In this document: positions 21,929-30,786 of the stretch, in pieces
How the letters are laid out: each line of letters begins with the position of its first letter
Position numbering within the stretch: the stretch's first letter is position 1
Position numbers and translations under genes: made by a program
Source: Leptospira barantonii
GTDB lineage: Bacteria; Spirochaetota; Leptospiria; Leptospirales; Leptospiraceae
Assembly: GCF_002811925.1 (NCBI RefSeq)
Contig: NZ_NPDS01000004.1
Location: forward strand, 62,001 to 126,000
Reading direction: 5' to 3'
DNA length: 64,000 nucleotides
The notes under the pieces: model-generated
Told to the model about the DNA's origin: nothing
What the model saw: the letters and a program-made list of their open reading frames with translations, nothing else
Database searches by the model: none

Positions 21929-22492
21929 ATGCAATCGTTTAAACATTCTTTACTGTGTAGGTTATTTGCTTTGATAATCGTAATGATTTACTTATCTTGC
22001 TTCCCAATGAGGCGAATCGAATCGTATGGGGATAGACAGGTTGGCCTTGTCCTTTCTTTGAATAGTAACAGGCTTTCTGCACGTTTTACAATCAAGCACT
22101 ACTATTATGCGAACCAGTGGCATTACAAAGCTGAGCTTGATTTTATATCAACGACCGTTCTAAACGTTGGTAAGATTGAACTCGTCCAAAATGGAAAAAC
22201 AATGGAGATCCAAATTATTAATAAGCTTCCGATTCGAGCGTTCACAAGGTCCGATTCATTGTCTGAAGGAATTGAAATCGAAATGACGGACGAACTGCTT
22301 AAAAGTTTGGCCACAGGCGGAATCGTTGGCCTAAATGTAACAGGCCAAAATAAATCTGACTTATTGAATTTGGATAAAGAATCGATCCACTTAGTGAAAG
22401 AATACATTGTTGAAATCGAGAAGAAGCATCAGATAGAATTGAACTGGAAGTTAATCAAAGAGAGAGGTTATCGTTCTTCTTTATCGAATTAG
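21929..22492 (+). CDS. small lipoprotein (hypothetical)
   Basis: 187 residues. The hydrophobic N-terminus LLCRLFALIIVMIYLSC ends in a lipobox-like YLSC. The mature part starts strand-rich (GLVLSLNSNRLSARFTIKHY) and ends in a charged helix (VKEYIVEIEKKHQIELNWKLIKER). No family is recognised. Its position behind the RHS locus and gene debris suggests an additional immunity-like or accessory lipoprotein, but nothing in the sequence proves that. It converges with the SH3 lipoprotein gene, only 3 bp separating the stop codons. Confidence 0.62.
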   Translation: MQSFKHSLLCRLFALIIVMIYLSCFPMRRIESYGDRQVGLVLSLNSNRLSARFTIKHYYYANQWHYKAELDFISTTVLNVGKIELVQNGKTMEIQIINKLPIRAFTRSDSLSEGIEIEMTDELLKSLATGGIVGLNVTGQNKSDLLNLDKESIHLVKEYIVEIEKKHQIELNWKLIKERGYRSSLSN

Positions 22493-22495
22493 AAT

Positions 22496-23377
22496 CTATT
22501 TAAAAATTCCTTGTAACTCTGAATCTGATGGAGTCCCATCGCCATGAAGATATTCATAAATGGTTTTGGTAAATACTTTAGGATTTGCGCACGGGCATTT
22601 GTCGGGACAGGTTTCGCTCCATCCGCTTTTTGCAAGTAATGTTCTCTTTGTTTTAAACACGAAAGCGATAGTATAGCTTTCAAGTGCACCACCACATTCA
22701 TCACCTTCGCCACCTGATATATTAAAGAATGCGGCCTTCTTCGAAATATGTGTAAGTTCACCGTATGATTCACGATTCATATCGGTATTGATTACTTTTC
22801 CGTTCTTCAGGATAAAATTATAACAATAAGAATGTAAATACCCTGCGCAAGACTCTTTGCGAGGGGAGATCGATATTACAGAATAATTGTTACGAACAAC
22901 ATAATTTTCAAGTCGAAATTCATTTGATTTATAAGGTCTTTGATCTTTGATTTGATCATAAGATTCCGGTAATTTGCTTTCTATCAATGTCTCAAAGATC
23001 TTTGTATGATCTTTCCCATTGCCAAGTTTTATGAACTTATCTTTAAAATTATTAAGATCTCTTTTTACTCTCGCAAGAAAAGGACCAAATACATAACCAG
23101 TTGTTCTTTCAAATTCAACTTTTACCCATTTCCCCGTTTTATCATTGTGTGTTTCAATCTCTCCGACCTCTTCAAGAATATTAACAATTTTACCTTCGGG
23201 AATAGTAAGGATAATTTTTGATTGAATATTTGAATTTTCGCGCAATCGTAAACCTCCTTCTGCATTGACTGAATAAAATCCTTTGAGAGGTCTTCTTTTT
23301 TCTTGGATCGTATCTTTTGATGTGCAGTTAAAAGTTGAAATGAGTATTAGAATAAAAATCATAATTATAGAAGGCAT
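22496..23377 (-). CDS. SH3b-domain lipoprotein
   Basis: 293 residues. The signal FILILISTFNC ends in a lipobox-like TFNC. An SH3b domain spans about 33-100 (GGLRLRENSNIQSKIILTIP, GKWVKVEFERTTGYVFGPFL). The C-terminal half is Cys-rich (SCAGYLHSYC, GDECGG, ETCPDKCPCANP), implying disulphides in the periplasm or on the surface. An AGGAACTT site precedes the ATG. This is the last AT-rich gene before the composition changes. The SH3b architecture is shared with the gene at 4004. Confidence 0.72.
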   Translation of the reverse strand: MPSIIMIFILILISTFNCTSKDTIQEKRRPLKGFYSVNAEGGLRLRENSNIQSKIILTIPEGKIVNILEEVGEIETHNDKTGKWVKVEFERTTGYVFGPFLARVKRDLNNFKDKFIKLGNGKDHTKIFETLIESKLPESYDQIKDQRPYKSNEFRLENYVVRNNYSVISISPRKESCAGYLHSYCYNFILKNGKVINTDMNRESYGELTHISKKAAFFNISGGEGDECGGALESYTIAFVFKTKRTLLAKSGWSETCPDKCPCANPKVFTKTIYEYLHGDGTPSDSELQGIFK

Positions 23378-23499
23378 TCATAAGTTCCTGTGGTCTTATT
23401 AGATTCGTAGATCGAAGCCATTTTTATTCTAAATTCTAAGGCTATATACACAACCGTTATTTCTATTTATTTCCTCACAATCGCCCCGCACAATCACAA

Positions 23500-25392
23500 T
23501 CACCGATACATAGAATCGATCAGCTTTTGATATTTCTCGGTGATGACATGACGTTTGATCGACATCTTTGCGGAAAGTTCATCTCCAACCTCGAATGCCT
23601 TCGGAAGTAAACGAAGATCTCCGACCTTTTCAAAACTCTTGAATCCGTTTTCCGAATTCATTGCGTCTTTAACTTCGCGTAAAATTTTTTCTTTCACCGT
23701 AGGATTCTCTGCGAGTTCTTGATACGTTCTTCCATAGTCTTGAAACCGATCCAGGACCGGCAGAACTAAGGCCGTTAAGAATCTTTGATCCTGTCCAACG
23801 ATCATCACTTGATCGATGAACGGCGATTGTGCGAGTTTATTTTCAATCGGAACAGGTTCTATATTTTCTCCATTGAGTAAGACAACGGTCTCTTTTGTCC
23901 TACCTACGATCTTGAGAGTATTGTTATACGAAATGATTCCAAGATCGCCGGTATTAAACCAACCGTCCTTGGTGATCACTTTGGCGGTGACATCGGGACG
24001 TTTGTAGTAACCTTTCATGATCTGAGGGCCGCGCACATGAATTTCTCCCTTCACACCTTTGTTAGGCGGATACAGAATTTTTCCGCTCTCCACATCTTTT
24101 AAAAGTATTTCCACTTCGGGAAAAAGCGGACCCACACTTCCGATCACCAAACGATTCGGTGTACGAAACGCAAGACCGGGGGAGGTTTCCGTTAGACCGT
24201 AACCTTCAAACAGAGGAATCCCGATCGCATTAAAAAATTCGTCGATATGAAGAGGAAGTGCTCCTCCTCCTGAAACAGTGCCGCGCAGTTTTCCGCCGGT
24301 AGCTTGTCGAATTTTCTTAAGAACGATCGTGTCGAGAATTATATAAGGAAGAATGAATATCCCGATCGACAGAAAACTTTGTCCGAACATCCATAAGGAT
24401 TGTGGAATATTCCGACCTTTTAAATCGAGTCGGTTTCCTTTAAAAAAATTCAAAGCACGTTGAACCTTCAGGGCACAAAAATAAGCGCTCTTAAATAAGA
24501 TTCTTCTTATCGCCGATCCCGATTGAATTTTCGATTGAATCCCGTGAAATATATTTTCCCACAATCGAGGCGCGGATGCCATGAATGTCGGTTTAACGAT
24601 CAATAAATCTTCCTTAATGTTTCTTACATTCGTGTAATACTGGCCGGCTCCCATTGCGATCGTTCCCATCTGAAACACTCTTTCGAAGCTATGCCACACG
24701 GGTAGAATCGAAAGAAAACGATCTTTAGGTCCGATATCGATCGGAATATTACGCAATTGAGAAATCATATTGGCATGAGTTAACATCACACCTTTCGGTT
24801 CTCCCGTCGTTCCGGAAGTATAGATGACGGTGAATAGATCATCAGGTTGAATCGCACCGATTCTTTCTTCCACTTTGCGGTTACCGGAGACACGCAATTC
24901 TTTTCCCTTAGCGATGAGGTCGGCCATTCGAATTATTTTTTTATCGGTAATAACCGCTTCGTCATCCATAAGAATGATTTGCGTGATGTTCGGTAGATGA
25001 TTTAAGTTATTCTGAACCTTCTTCAGTATGATTTCATTTTCTACGAACACGATTTTCGCGTCGGAGTGGGGGAGAATATAACGAATGTCTCCGTCGGTTA
25101 CGTCCGTACCGCGCGGGACATCGGCCGCGCCGCTTAACAATATTCCATAATTTGCGATGATCCATTCTTTTCTATTCTCGGATAAGACGGCCACGTGTTC
25201 GCGAGCTTTCAATCCCAAGTCTACGATTAACGCCGTTGCAAGAGCGAGACCGTTCTCATAAACTTCTCGGAACGTTATCGTAACGAATTCTTTGTTTTTA
25301 TTTCTTGTTCCGAACGCGGGCTGATCGCCGTATTTCTGCGCCGTATCATAAAACAATTCCGCTAAATTCTTCGCCGTCACTTTTGAACTCAT
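23500..25392 (-). CDS. long-chain acyl-CoA synthetase (AMP-dependent ligase)
   Basis: 630 residues, the normal length for bacterial long-chain fatty-acid:CoA ligases. It has the AMP-binding P-loop YTSGTTGEPKGVMLTH (about 190), the GYGLTETSPG adenylate motif (about 405), the GWFNTGDLG motif (about 485) and a GRTKETVVLLNGENIEP hinge region. These activate fatty acids to acyl-CoA with ATP for lipid synthesis or beta-oxidation. A hydrophobic insert at about 330-350 could associate with the membrane. It is followed across a 65-bp gap by no co-directional enzyme; the AraC gene lies upstream on the same strand. Confidence 0.92.
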   Translation of the reverse strand: MSSKVTAKNLAELFYDTAQKYGDQPAFGTRNKNKEFVTITFREVYENGLALATALIVDLGLKAREHVAVLSENRKEWIIANYGILLSGAADVPRGTDVTDGDIRYILPHSDAKIVFVENEIILKKVQNNLNHLPNITQIILMDDEAVITDKKIIRMADLIAKGKELRVSGNRKVEERIGAIQPDDLFTVIYTSGTTGEPKGVMLTHANMISQLRNIPIDIGPKDRFLSILPVWHSFERVFQMGTIAMGAGQYYTNVRNIKEDLLIVKPTFMASAPRLWENIFHGIQSKIQSGSAIRRILFKSAYFCALKVQRALNFFKGNRLDLKGRNIPQSLWMFGQSFLSIGIFILPYIILDTIVLKKIRQATGGKLRGTVSGGGALPLHIDEFFNAIGIPLFEGYGLTETSPGLAFRTPNRLVIGSVGPLFPEVEILLKDVESGKILYPPNKGVKGEIHVRGPQIMKGYYKRPDVTAKVITKDGWFNTGDLGIISYNNTLKIVGRTKETVVLLNGENIEPVPIENKLAQSPFIDQVMIVGQDQRFLTALVLPVLDRFQDYGRTYQELAENPTVKEKILREVKDAMNSENGFKSFEKVGDLRLLPKAFEVGDELSAKMSIKRHVITEKYQKLIDSMYR

Positions 25393-25457
25393 GTTTTCAT
25401 TATCTCCGATATCAAAGACGATATCCGATTTCCGAAAAACGGTCTTGAACGGAGCGG

Positions 25458-26216
25458 CTATTTCGAAAAGAAGATCGCTTTATACGGTTCTTTCTTTTTT
25501 GTAAAGTCGGAGGGGCTGATTCCGAAGGATCTGCGAAAGATACGAGTGAAATGAGATTGGTCTGCAAATCCTCCTTCTTGCGCTACGTCCGCTAAGAGCG
25601 AACGATTTGCTAAATTATCAACGGCCTTCTTTGTCTTTAACCAAAGGCGATAAGCCGAAAAAGGAACACCGGTTTCTTGTCTAAAAAGATGACGAAAACG
25701 TTCGACCGATAATCGAGCTTCAAAGGCTAAACTTGAAAGGGAGAATTCGTCCAGCTCCACATTGGATATACTTTTTTGAATGCGAGTATCCAATTCGTTT
25801 TTGGATCTCATCGGAAAATCTTTATTTAGAATTTCAAGAAGTTGTGTACGCACTTCCGTATCGGATCGGTTTAGAATGGACGCTATCTGTTCCTTCTTTT
25901 TGTCCGTGAATATATCTCCCACTTCGAATGCGGAGTGATTCGCCGCCAAACTTCTTTCATAAAAAAGATGATACCCCGTGGTCAATGGATCTAAAAAAAA
26001 TAACGTTAGATTCCCTTCCACTCGGATCATCTCATGGCTGACGCCGGATGGAATGAAAACGGAGTTATACGTTTTCCATTCTCCGTCGCGGGTACGCAAT
26101 TGAACCCGACCGGAATCGGGTAAACTAATCTGAATGTAAAAATGACTGTGACGTTTCGTTGAAAACCCGTCTCCGCGATACGTAGCAAAATCGTTCCATA
26201 TCAAAAAATTCTTCAT
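25458..26216 (-). CDS. AraC-family regulator with cupin N-terminus
   Basis: 252 residues. The N-terminal half is a cupin-like sensor (HSHFYIQISLPDSG, FIPSGVSHEMIRVEG). The C-terminal about 100 residues hold the two AraC HTH motifs (LSSLAFEARLSVERFRHLFR and DVAQEGGFADQSHFTRIFRR) with FGISPSDF at the end. The upstream GAGG site is close to the ATG. The acyl-CoA synthetase gene lies 65 bp downstream on the same strand and is a possible target. Confidence 0.88.
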   Translation of the reverse strand: MKNFLIWNDFATYRGDGFSTKRHSHFYIQISLPDSGRVQLRTRDGEWKTYNSVFIPSGVSHEMIRVEGNLTLFFLDPLTTGYHLFYERSLAANHSAFEVGDIFTDKKKEQIASILNRSDTEVRTQLLEILNKDFPMRSKNELDTRIQKSISNVELDEFSLSSLAFEARLSVERFRHLFRQETGVPFSAYRLWLKTKKAVDNLANRSLLADVAQEGGFADQSHFTRIFRRSFGISPSDFTKKKEPYKAIFFSK

Positions 26217-26294
26217 ATACCTCGAGCGTTTCCCGCCAAAAGTATATTAGAAGAATTTTCTTTAAGAACTGTCATCATTTTTAATGAGACATGG

Positions 26295-26813
26295 TTACGA
26301 GAGTTCCGATAAAAGTTTATCCAGTGGCTGGTAGAATTCTCCCATACCGTCGACGAAGTTCGTTTCCATCGCCATCTTACGTCCTTCGGCCGAAGTGTAT
26401 TTGCAAACGTGTGTCATAAGCGTCATATCGCCTTCCGTCGTGAAGGTTCTCGCTTCGATCATAGCGTTCGGATCCTCTACCGCAGTTTTCAAATTGAAGG
26501 TCGGCATGTCCGTTGCGTAATTTTCGGTATTCGTTACTCTTTCCGGTGCGGTCACTTCTCGATAGTTTCCATAGATACCGAATCGATTTCCTTTTGCATC
26601 CGCATAAACGAATAGATATTTGCCGCCGACTTTAAGATCCACTTCGCAAGTATCAAGCACCATACCTTCCGGGCCGATCAACCATCGACGCATCAACTCC
26701 GGTTTTGTGTGACAGTCGAATACCAATTCGCGACGCGCGGCAAAATAACGAGTGAATACGATTTCCGTATCACCTCTCAATTCCATCTTCACTTCTCTTT
26801 GATTCGTTTTCAT
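26295..26813 (-). CDS. AHSA1/SRPBCC-domain protein
   Basis: 172 residues of the Bet v 1-like SRPBCC fold (TRYFAARRELVFDCHTKPEL, RRWLIGPEGMVLDTCEVDLK, VGGKYLFVYADAKGN). These small hydrophobic-pocket proteins are commonly paired with ArsR regulators. The start codon overlaps the ArsR stop (ATGA), so the two are co-translated. The ligand is unknown. Confidence 0.88.
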   Translation of the reverse strand: MKTNQREVKMELRGDTEIVFTRYFAARRELVFDCHTKPELMRRWLIGPEGMVLDTCEVDLKVGGKYLFVYADAKGNRFGIYGNYREVTAPERVTNTENYATDMPTFNLKTAVEDPNAMIEARTFTTEGDMTLMTHVCKYTSAEGRKMAMETNFVDGMGEFYQPLDKLLSELS

Positions 26814-27154
26814 TTTTGTTTATCTCCTTGAGTTTGTATCGTTTGTAATTCTACAAGTAACGCATCGAGCGCTTGGTATCGTTCTTCCCACATCTGGCGG
26901 TATTTTTCGATCCAATCGGTTGCTTTTTTTAGAGGTGCGGTCTCGAGTCGCCGCGGTCGTTCTTGTGCTCGGACGGTCGTCGATATGAGCCCAGCTTGTT
27001 CGAGAACCCTGAGATGTCGCGAGATCGCAGGTTGACTCATTTTGAACGGTTTGGCCAACTCCATGACGGTCATATCGCCTTTGGCAAGGCGCATGAGAAT
27101 TGCGCGACGTGTGGAGTCGGCGAGTGCGGCAAATGTAGCGTCGAGTTGTTGCAT
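26810..27154 (-). CDS. ArsR-family winged-helix repressor
   Basis: 114 residues. The typical ArsR core is clear: FAALADSTRRAILMRLAKGD, MTVMELAKPFKMSQPAISRHLRVL and the wing AGLISTTVRAQERPRRLE. No cysteine cluster for metal sensing is visible, so it belongs with the non-metal ArsR proteins that pair with AHSA1 genes. It is the promoter-proximal gene and likely autoregulates the pair. Confidence 0.9.
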   Translation of the reverse strand: MQQLDATFAALADSTRRAILMRLAKGDMTVMELAKPFKMSQPAISRHLRVLEQAGLISTTVRAQERPRRLETAPLKKATDWIEKYRQMWEERYQALDALLVELQTIQTQGDKQK

Positions 27155-27434
27155 AGATATATACTTATATAATTAAGTGGTTATATGAGAATATAGTCAA
27201 ACACTTTTTAGTGGGTTATTCTTGTTGGTTCGGACTTAATTTCGATGGATTTACGGTTTTTTACGAAGGTGAGAATGCAAAAAATGCGCAGATTCTCGGT
27301 TAAATAAACGGAGACACTAACAACCGTATTATTTTCGAGTTGTGAAGTTTAGAATTCTACGGATTCTAAGACAGAAATCGAAATCGCCAAATTTTCATTC
27401 TTAGATAGGGTTTAGGTAAACTTGGAACGCACAG

Positions 27435-28166
27435 ATGTTTAACAAATTTCTTATTTTAATCTTGGTTCAAACTTCTTCTACGGTTTGTTTGAGCGCCTTA
27501 CCGAAACAGATGCCCGCCGATTTTTATTTGGAGTTTCATCGGGGCGGAGGAATGCGGCCCGAACATACGGAATTCTATTTTTCAAAAGAACTTTCGCATG
27601 TTAAGGAGAAGAAAGATCGAAAGGAAGATATTCTTTGTTTTAGAATCGATCCCGAGTTGCTTCAAAATTTATACGCGTCGATCCAGAAAAATCGTTTTGA
27701 TCGAATCGGAACTCGAACGGAAAAAATTTACGATCGAGGCGGAGAAAGCGTTCAAGTCGGAGCCGATCGGGAAACGTATAACAAATCGGATTCGGGTATG
27801 ACTTTGATTCAACCGTATTGGAAATCGAACTGGAGGAACGTTCTTGAAGAAATTCATAAAATAAAATTGCAATCGGTGGATGATTCTCCAAAAATCGGTT
27901 TTTCGCTTACTTGGAACGGTTTTCAAGAACCTTTGTCTTTGAGTATCGGCACGGAAAAACGAACCCTTTTATATCGGTATCACGTTCAATCTTCGCAATT
28001 CGAAGAGGATACTCGGTTTTTCTTTTTGCCCGGAAAATATAAACTGACATTTGAATTTCACGAAGACAAGGCGAAGTTTCATCGACATACGGTGGAATTT
28101 GAACTCGATAAGAATTCGAAACCGGTTTCGTTTCATTGTAACCCGGAAGGTTGTAGTCGTCTTTGA
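27435..28166 (+). CDS. exported hypothetical protein
   Basis: 243 residues with a signal peptide (about 1-23, ending CLSALPKQMP). The mature protein is beta-rich, for example FYLEFHRGGGMRPEHTEFYF near its start and YKLTFEFHEDKAKFHRHTVE near its end, with two Cys in FHCNPEGC at the C-terminus. It stands alone between the ArsR promoter and the oxidoreductase gene. No family recognised; periplasmic location is inferred. Confidence 0.65.
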   Translation: MFNKFLILILVQTSSTVCLSALPKQMPADFYLEFHRGGGMRPEHTEFYFSKELSHVKEKKDRKEDILCFRIDPELLQNLYASIQKNRFDRIGTRTEKIYDRGGESVQVGADRETYNKSDSGMTLIQPYWKSNWRNVLEEIHKIKLQSVDDSPKIGFSLTWNGFQEPLSLSIGTEKRTLLYRYHVQSSQFEEDTRFFFLPGKYKLTFEFHEDKAKFHRHTVEFELDKNSKPVSFHCNPEGCSRL

Positions 28167-28311
28167 TGCAGGTGAAGATGCGATAATTCTACTTTACGAA
28201 TATGCTAAAGATAGAATATTTTCGGACCGCATCTTTTTCATACGGCCCGATTTTGTTTTAAACGGTTTTTACTCGAATGGCGCGAAGTTTTTCTCGTTCC
28301 ATTCTTCCCGT

Positions 28312-29895
28312 TTAGTTGCGAAGTTCTTTTAGGAGTTCCGCGTTTCCTGCGATTGCAAGAGCCGCCGCGAGACCTCCCATCATAGCTCCGGCCACTCCGG
28401 GCGAAGCGGCATCCGCTCCCGTGAGATACAATCCTTCGATCGGAGTTCTAACGTTGAACCAAGGGCATTCTTCCTTTTTATAACGTTCCGGAACGCAGGC
28501 CAATCCGTAGATCGCACCGTCCGGATGTGAAGTGAAATGTTCGTTTGTGATCGGAGTCGAAAGTTCCGCGTAGTCGACGATCTTTGTGATTCCGGGGAAA
28601 CGAGATTCTAATGTGGACAGAATCCTTTCGATGATTTTATCCTTGAGTTGCTTGTATTCTTCTCCTCTTCGTTTCCAAGGTTCCGATTTCCAAGGAACGA
28701 AGTGATCGTAATCCGTGAAAGTGATCGCATCCATCGTATGATTTTTTGCTTCCGGATTTTTCAGACTTGGAAAGGAAAGATAGAGATTGGGAATTTCCCC
28801 GTCCGTTCCGACCCAGTCGTTTCTTTCCGAGAAATTCTGATCGTGATCGCTCGAGGAAAAGATCCAATAGTTTTCTCCTTTAAATCCGAACTGCGCCGGA
28901 CTTTCGGACAAACCGAGATAAAGACAAAGGCTTGTAGTCATTTTTTCTTTATTATAAAAATCTTTTAGACCTTTTCGAAATGGAATCGGATAACTTTCCG
29001 GAATCAATTTTGTATATGTCGGATATGCGCCCGCGCATGAGACGACGATCGGGGCGTAAAAATCCCGTTCCGATTCTTCTCCTCGAAGAGCCTTGGCTTT
29101 TACGCCGACTGTCTTTCCGTCCTTTATTAGAATTTCCTTAACTTCTACGGAAGAAAGTACGGCGCCTCCGAACTCTTCGATGATCGGTTCGACCGCGTCG
29201 AAAATTTTTCCGGCTCCGCCGATCGGATAATAACCGCCGTTGAGATAGTGTTGTACAAGAGTCGCGTGCATCGCGAACGCAACCTTAGACGGAGGTAAGC
29301 CGTAGTCTCCCCATTGTGCGGCGAGAATTCCTTTGAGTTCCTGGCTTGAAAAGTTCGCGTCCAGATATTCTTTGAGAGTTACGATATTCGATTCTCCCAA
29401 TAAACCCGTTAAGGAATCCAAAGGAGGAGGGGCCAGACGCATCATGATCGATTTGCCGAACAGATTCGAAGTTTTTTTGATGTCTTTGAAATAACGTTCG
29501 ATCGCTTCCGTTTCTTCCGGAAATTTATTTTTTAGATCGGCTTTGAATTTTTCGGGATCGCCGTAGATGTCGAATGAAACGGAAGGAAAGATCAATCTTT
29601 CGAAAGGTTCCGCCATACGTTTCCATTGAACTTTTTTCCGCGTGATCTTATCGGAGATCTTTCTGCAAAGACCGTCGTCCTGCATGTCTCCTACGTAGTG
29701 GATTCCCACGTCCCAATGATACTTTCCTTGTTTTCTTTGGAACTCGTGCGTGAAACCTCCGGGTTGGAAATGTTTTTCCAATATAAGAATCTTCTTACCG
29801 TAAGATTGGGCTAAAAGGCTGGCCGTGCAGAGACTTCCCATTCCCGAGCCTATAAATATTATATCGAATTCGTTTCCTATTTGATCGATATTCAT
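28312..29895 (-). CDS. CrtI/retinol-saturase-like FAD oxidoreductase
   Basis: I use ATG 29895, preceded by GGAGGA at 8 bp; the frame extends 29 codons further but into the operator region. The protein is about 527 residues. It has the N-terminal dinucleotide site FIGSGMGSLCTASLLAQSYG and LILEKHFQPGGFTHEF, as in phytoene desaturases and all-trans-retinol saturases, plus the C-terminal LYLTGADAASPGVAGAMMGG FAD-closing motif. Likely acts on isoprenoid or other hydrophobic polyenes; the substrate is unknown. It is divergent from a TetR gene with a shared palindrome, so TetR control is likely. Confidence 0.85.
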   Translation of the reverse strand: MNIDQIGNEFDIIFIGSGMGSLCTASLLAQSYGKKILILEKHFQPGGFTHEFQRKQGKYHWDVGIHYVGDMQDDGLCRKISDKITRKKVQWKRMAEPFERLIFPSVSFDIYGDPEKFKADLKNKFPEETEAIERYFKDIKKTSNLFGKSIMMRLAPPPLDSLTGLLGESNIVTLKEYLDANFSSQELKGILAAQWGDYGLPPSKVAFAMHATLVQHYLNGGYYPIGGAGKIFDAVEPIIEEFGGAVLSSVEVKEILIKDGKTVGVKAKALRGEESERDFYAPIVVSCAGAYPTYTKLIPESYPIPFRKGLKDFYNKEKMTTSLCLYLGLSESPAQFGFKGENYWIFSSSDHDQNFSERNDWVGTDGEIPNLYLSFPSLKNPEAKNHTMDAITFTDYDHFVPWKSEPWKRRGEEYKQLKDKIIERILSTLESRFPGITKIVDYAELSTPITNEHFTSHPDGAIYGLACVPERYKKEECPWFNVRTPIEGLYLTGADAASPGVAGAMMGGLAAALAIAGNAELLKELRN

Positions 29896-29919
29896 TGACA
29901 AAATCCTCCCGATCCATTC

Positions 29920-29940
29920 AATGTGAACAGTTATTACATT
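29920..29940. promoter_or_regulatory. putative TetR operator between divergent genes
   Basis: AATGT-N11-ACATT inverted repeat lying in the 85-bp gap between the oxidoreductase and TetR start codons. It is flanked by a wider TTCAAT/ATTGAA pair (29917-29922 and 29940-29945). Confidence 0.5.
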
Positions 29941-29980
29941 ATTGAATCCAACTAGAACCTCAAATGTATTAATCGTCAAC

Positions 29981-30628
29981 ATGAAAAATTCTCGAGATAA
30001 AAATTCGTATCATCACGGCGACTTAAAAAAAGCCTTATTGGAAGCTTCGCTTCGTATTTTGAAAGAAGAAGGGTATAAGGCGTTGAGTCTTCGTAAGGCC
30101 GCGACGTATGCGGGGGTTAGCCAATCCGCGCCATATCGTCATTACGAAGATTTGGAATCCTTGTATGCGGACATCGCGGAAGAAGGTTTTAGGATGCTCG
30201 CCGAACGTCAAAAAAAATTACAGGTCAAGTATAGAAAAAAACCTCTTCTTCTCTTTCGTGAATCGGGTGTTTGTTACGTGGAGTTCGCATTGGAATCCCC
30301 GGATCTGTTTCGAATCATGTATGGGAATCAGATCGAAAGCCATTCTAAATATAAGTCTTTGGTTAAAATGGAAGACGAATCTTTTAGGATCATAGTAGAG
30401 ATCATTCGCGATTGTCAGAGAGCGGGAGTTATCCGGACCGAGGACGCGGTGAGCTCGGCGACTTCGGCTTGGACCATGGTTCATGGGATTGCGGTTCTTT
30501 TAGCGGGGAAACAGGTTATGTTTCGGTCTGTGGATTTGAAGGAAGCAAGAAGGATCACGAAAGAACTGATTCATTATCTTTATACCGGGATGAAGTCCGA
30601 TGAAGCCACGTCGAATCGTTCTCATTGA
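29981..30628 (+). CDS. TetR/AcrR-family regulator
   Basis: I start at ATG 29981 (216 residues) rather than the upstream TTG. The HTH is clear: HHGDLKKALLEASLRILKEE, GYKALSLRKAATYAGVSQSA and PYRHYEDLESLYADIAEEGF. The C-terminal domain resembles the TetR_C/WHG type (LFRESGVCYVEFALESPDLF). It is divergent from the CrtI-like gene, the probable target. Confidence 0.88.
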   Translation: MKNSRDKNSYHHGDLKKALLEASLRILKEEGYKALSLRKAATYAGVSQSAPYRHYEDLESLYADIAEEGFRMLAERQKKLQVKYRKKPLLLFRESGVCYVEFALESPDLFRIMYGNQIESHSKYKSLVKMEDESFRIIVEIIRDCQRAGVIRTEDAVSSATSAWTMVHGIAVLLAGKQVMFRSVDLKEARRITKELIHYLYTGMKSDEATSNRSH

Positions 30629-30786
30629 TTTTGCGGCCGCTTCATTCAATTCGTTTAGACATTGATACTGAGCTGAATCGATCGGGCTCTAAATACGCAA
30701 CCCTTCCATTCGGAAAGCGACTTTACATCTGAGAGATTCTCCCATCTTTTAGTTCTGATTCGTTGCACTGTTAGGAGGTTGCATCT

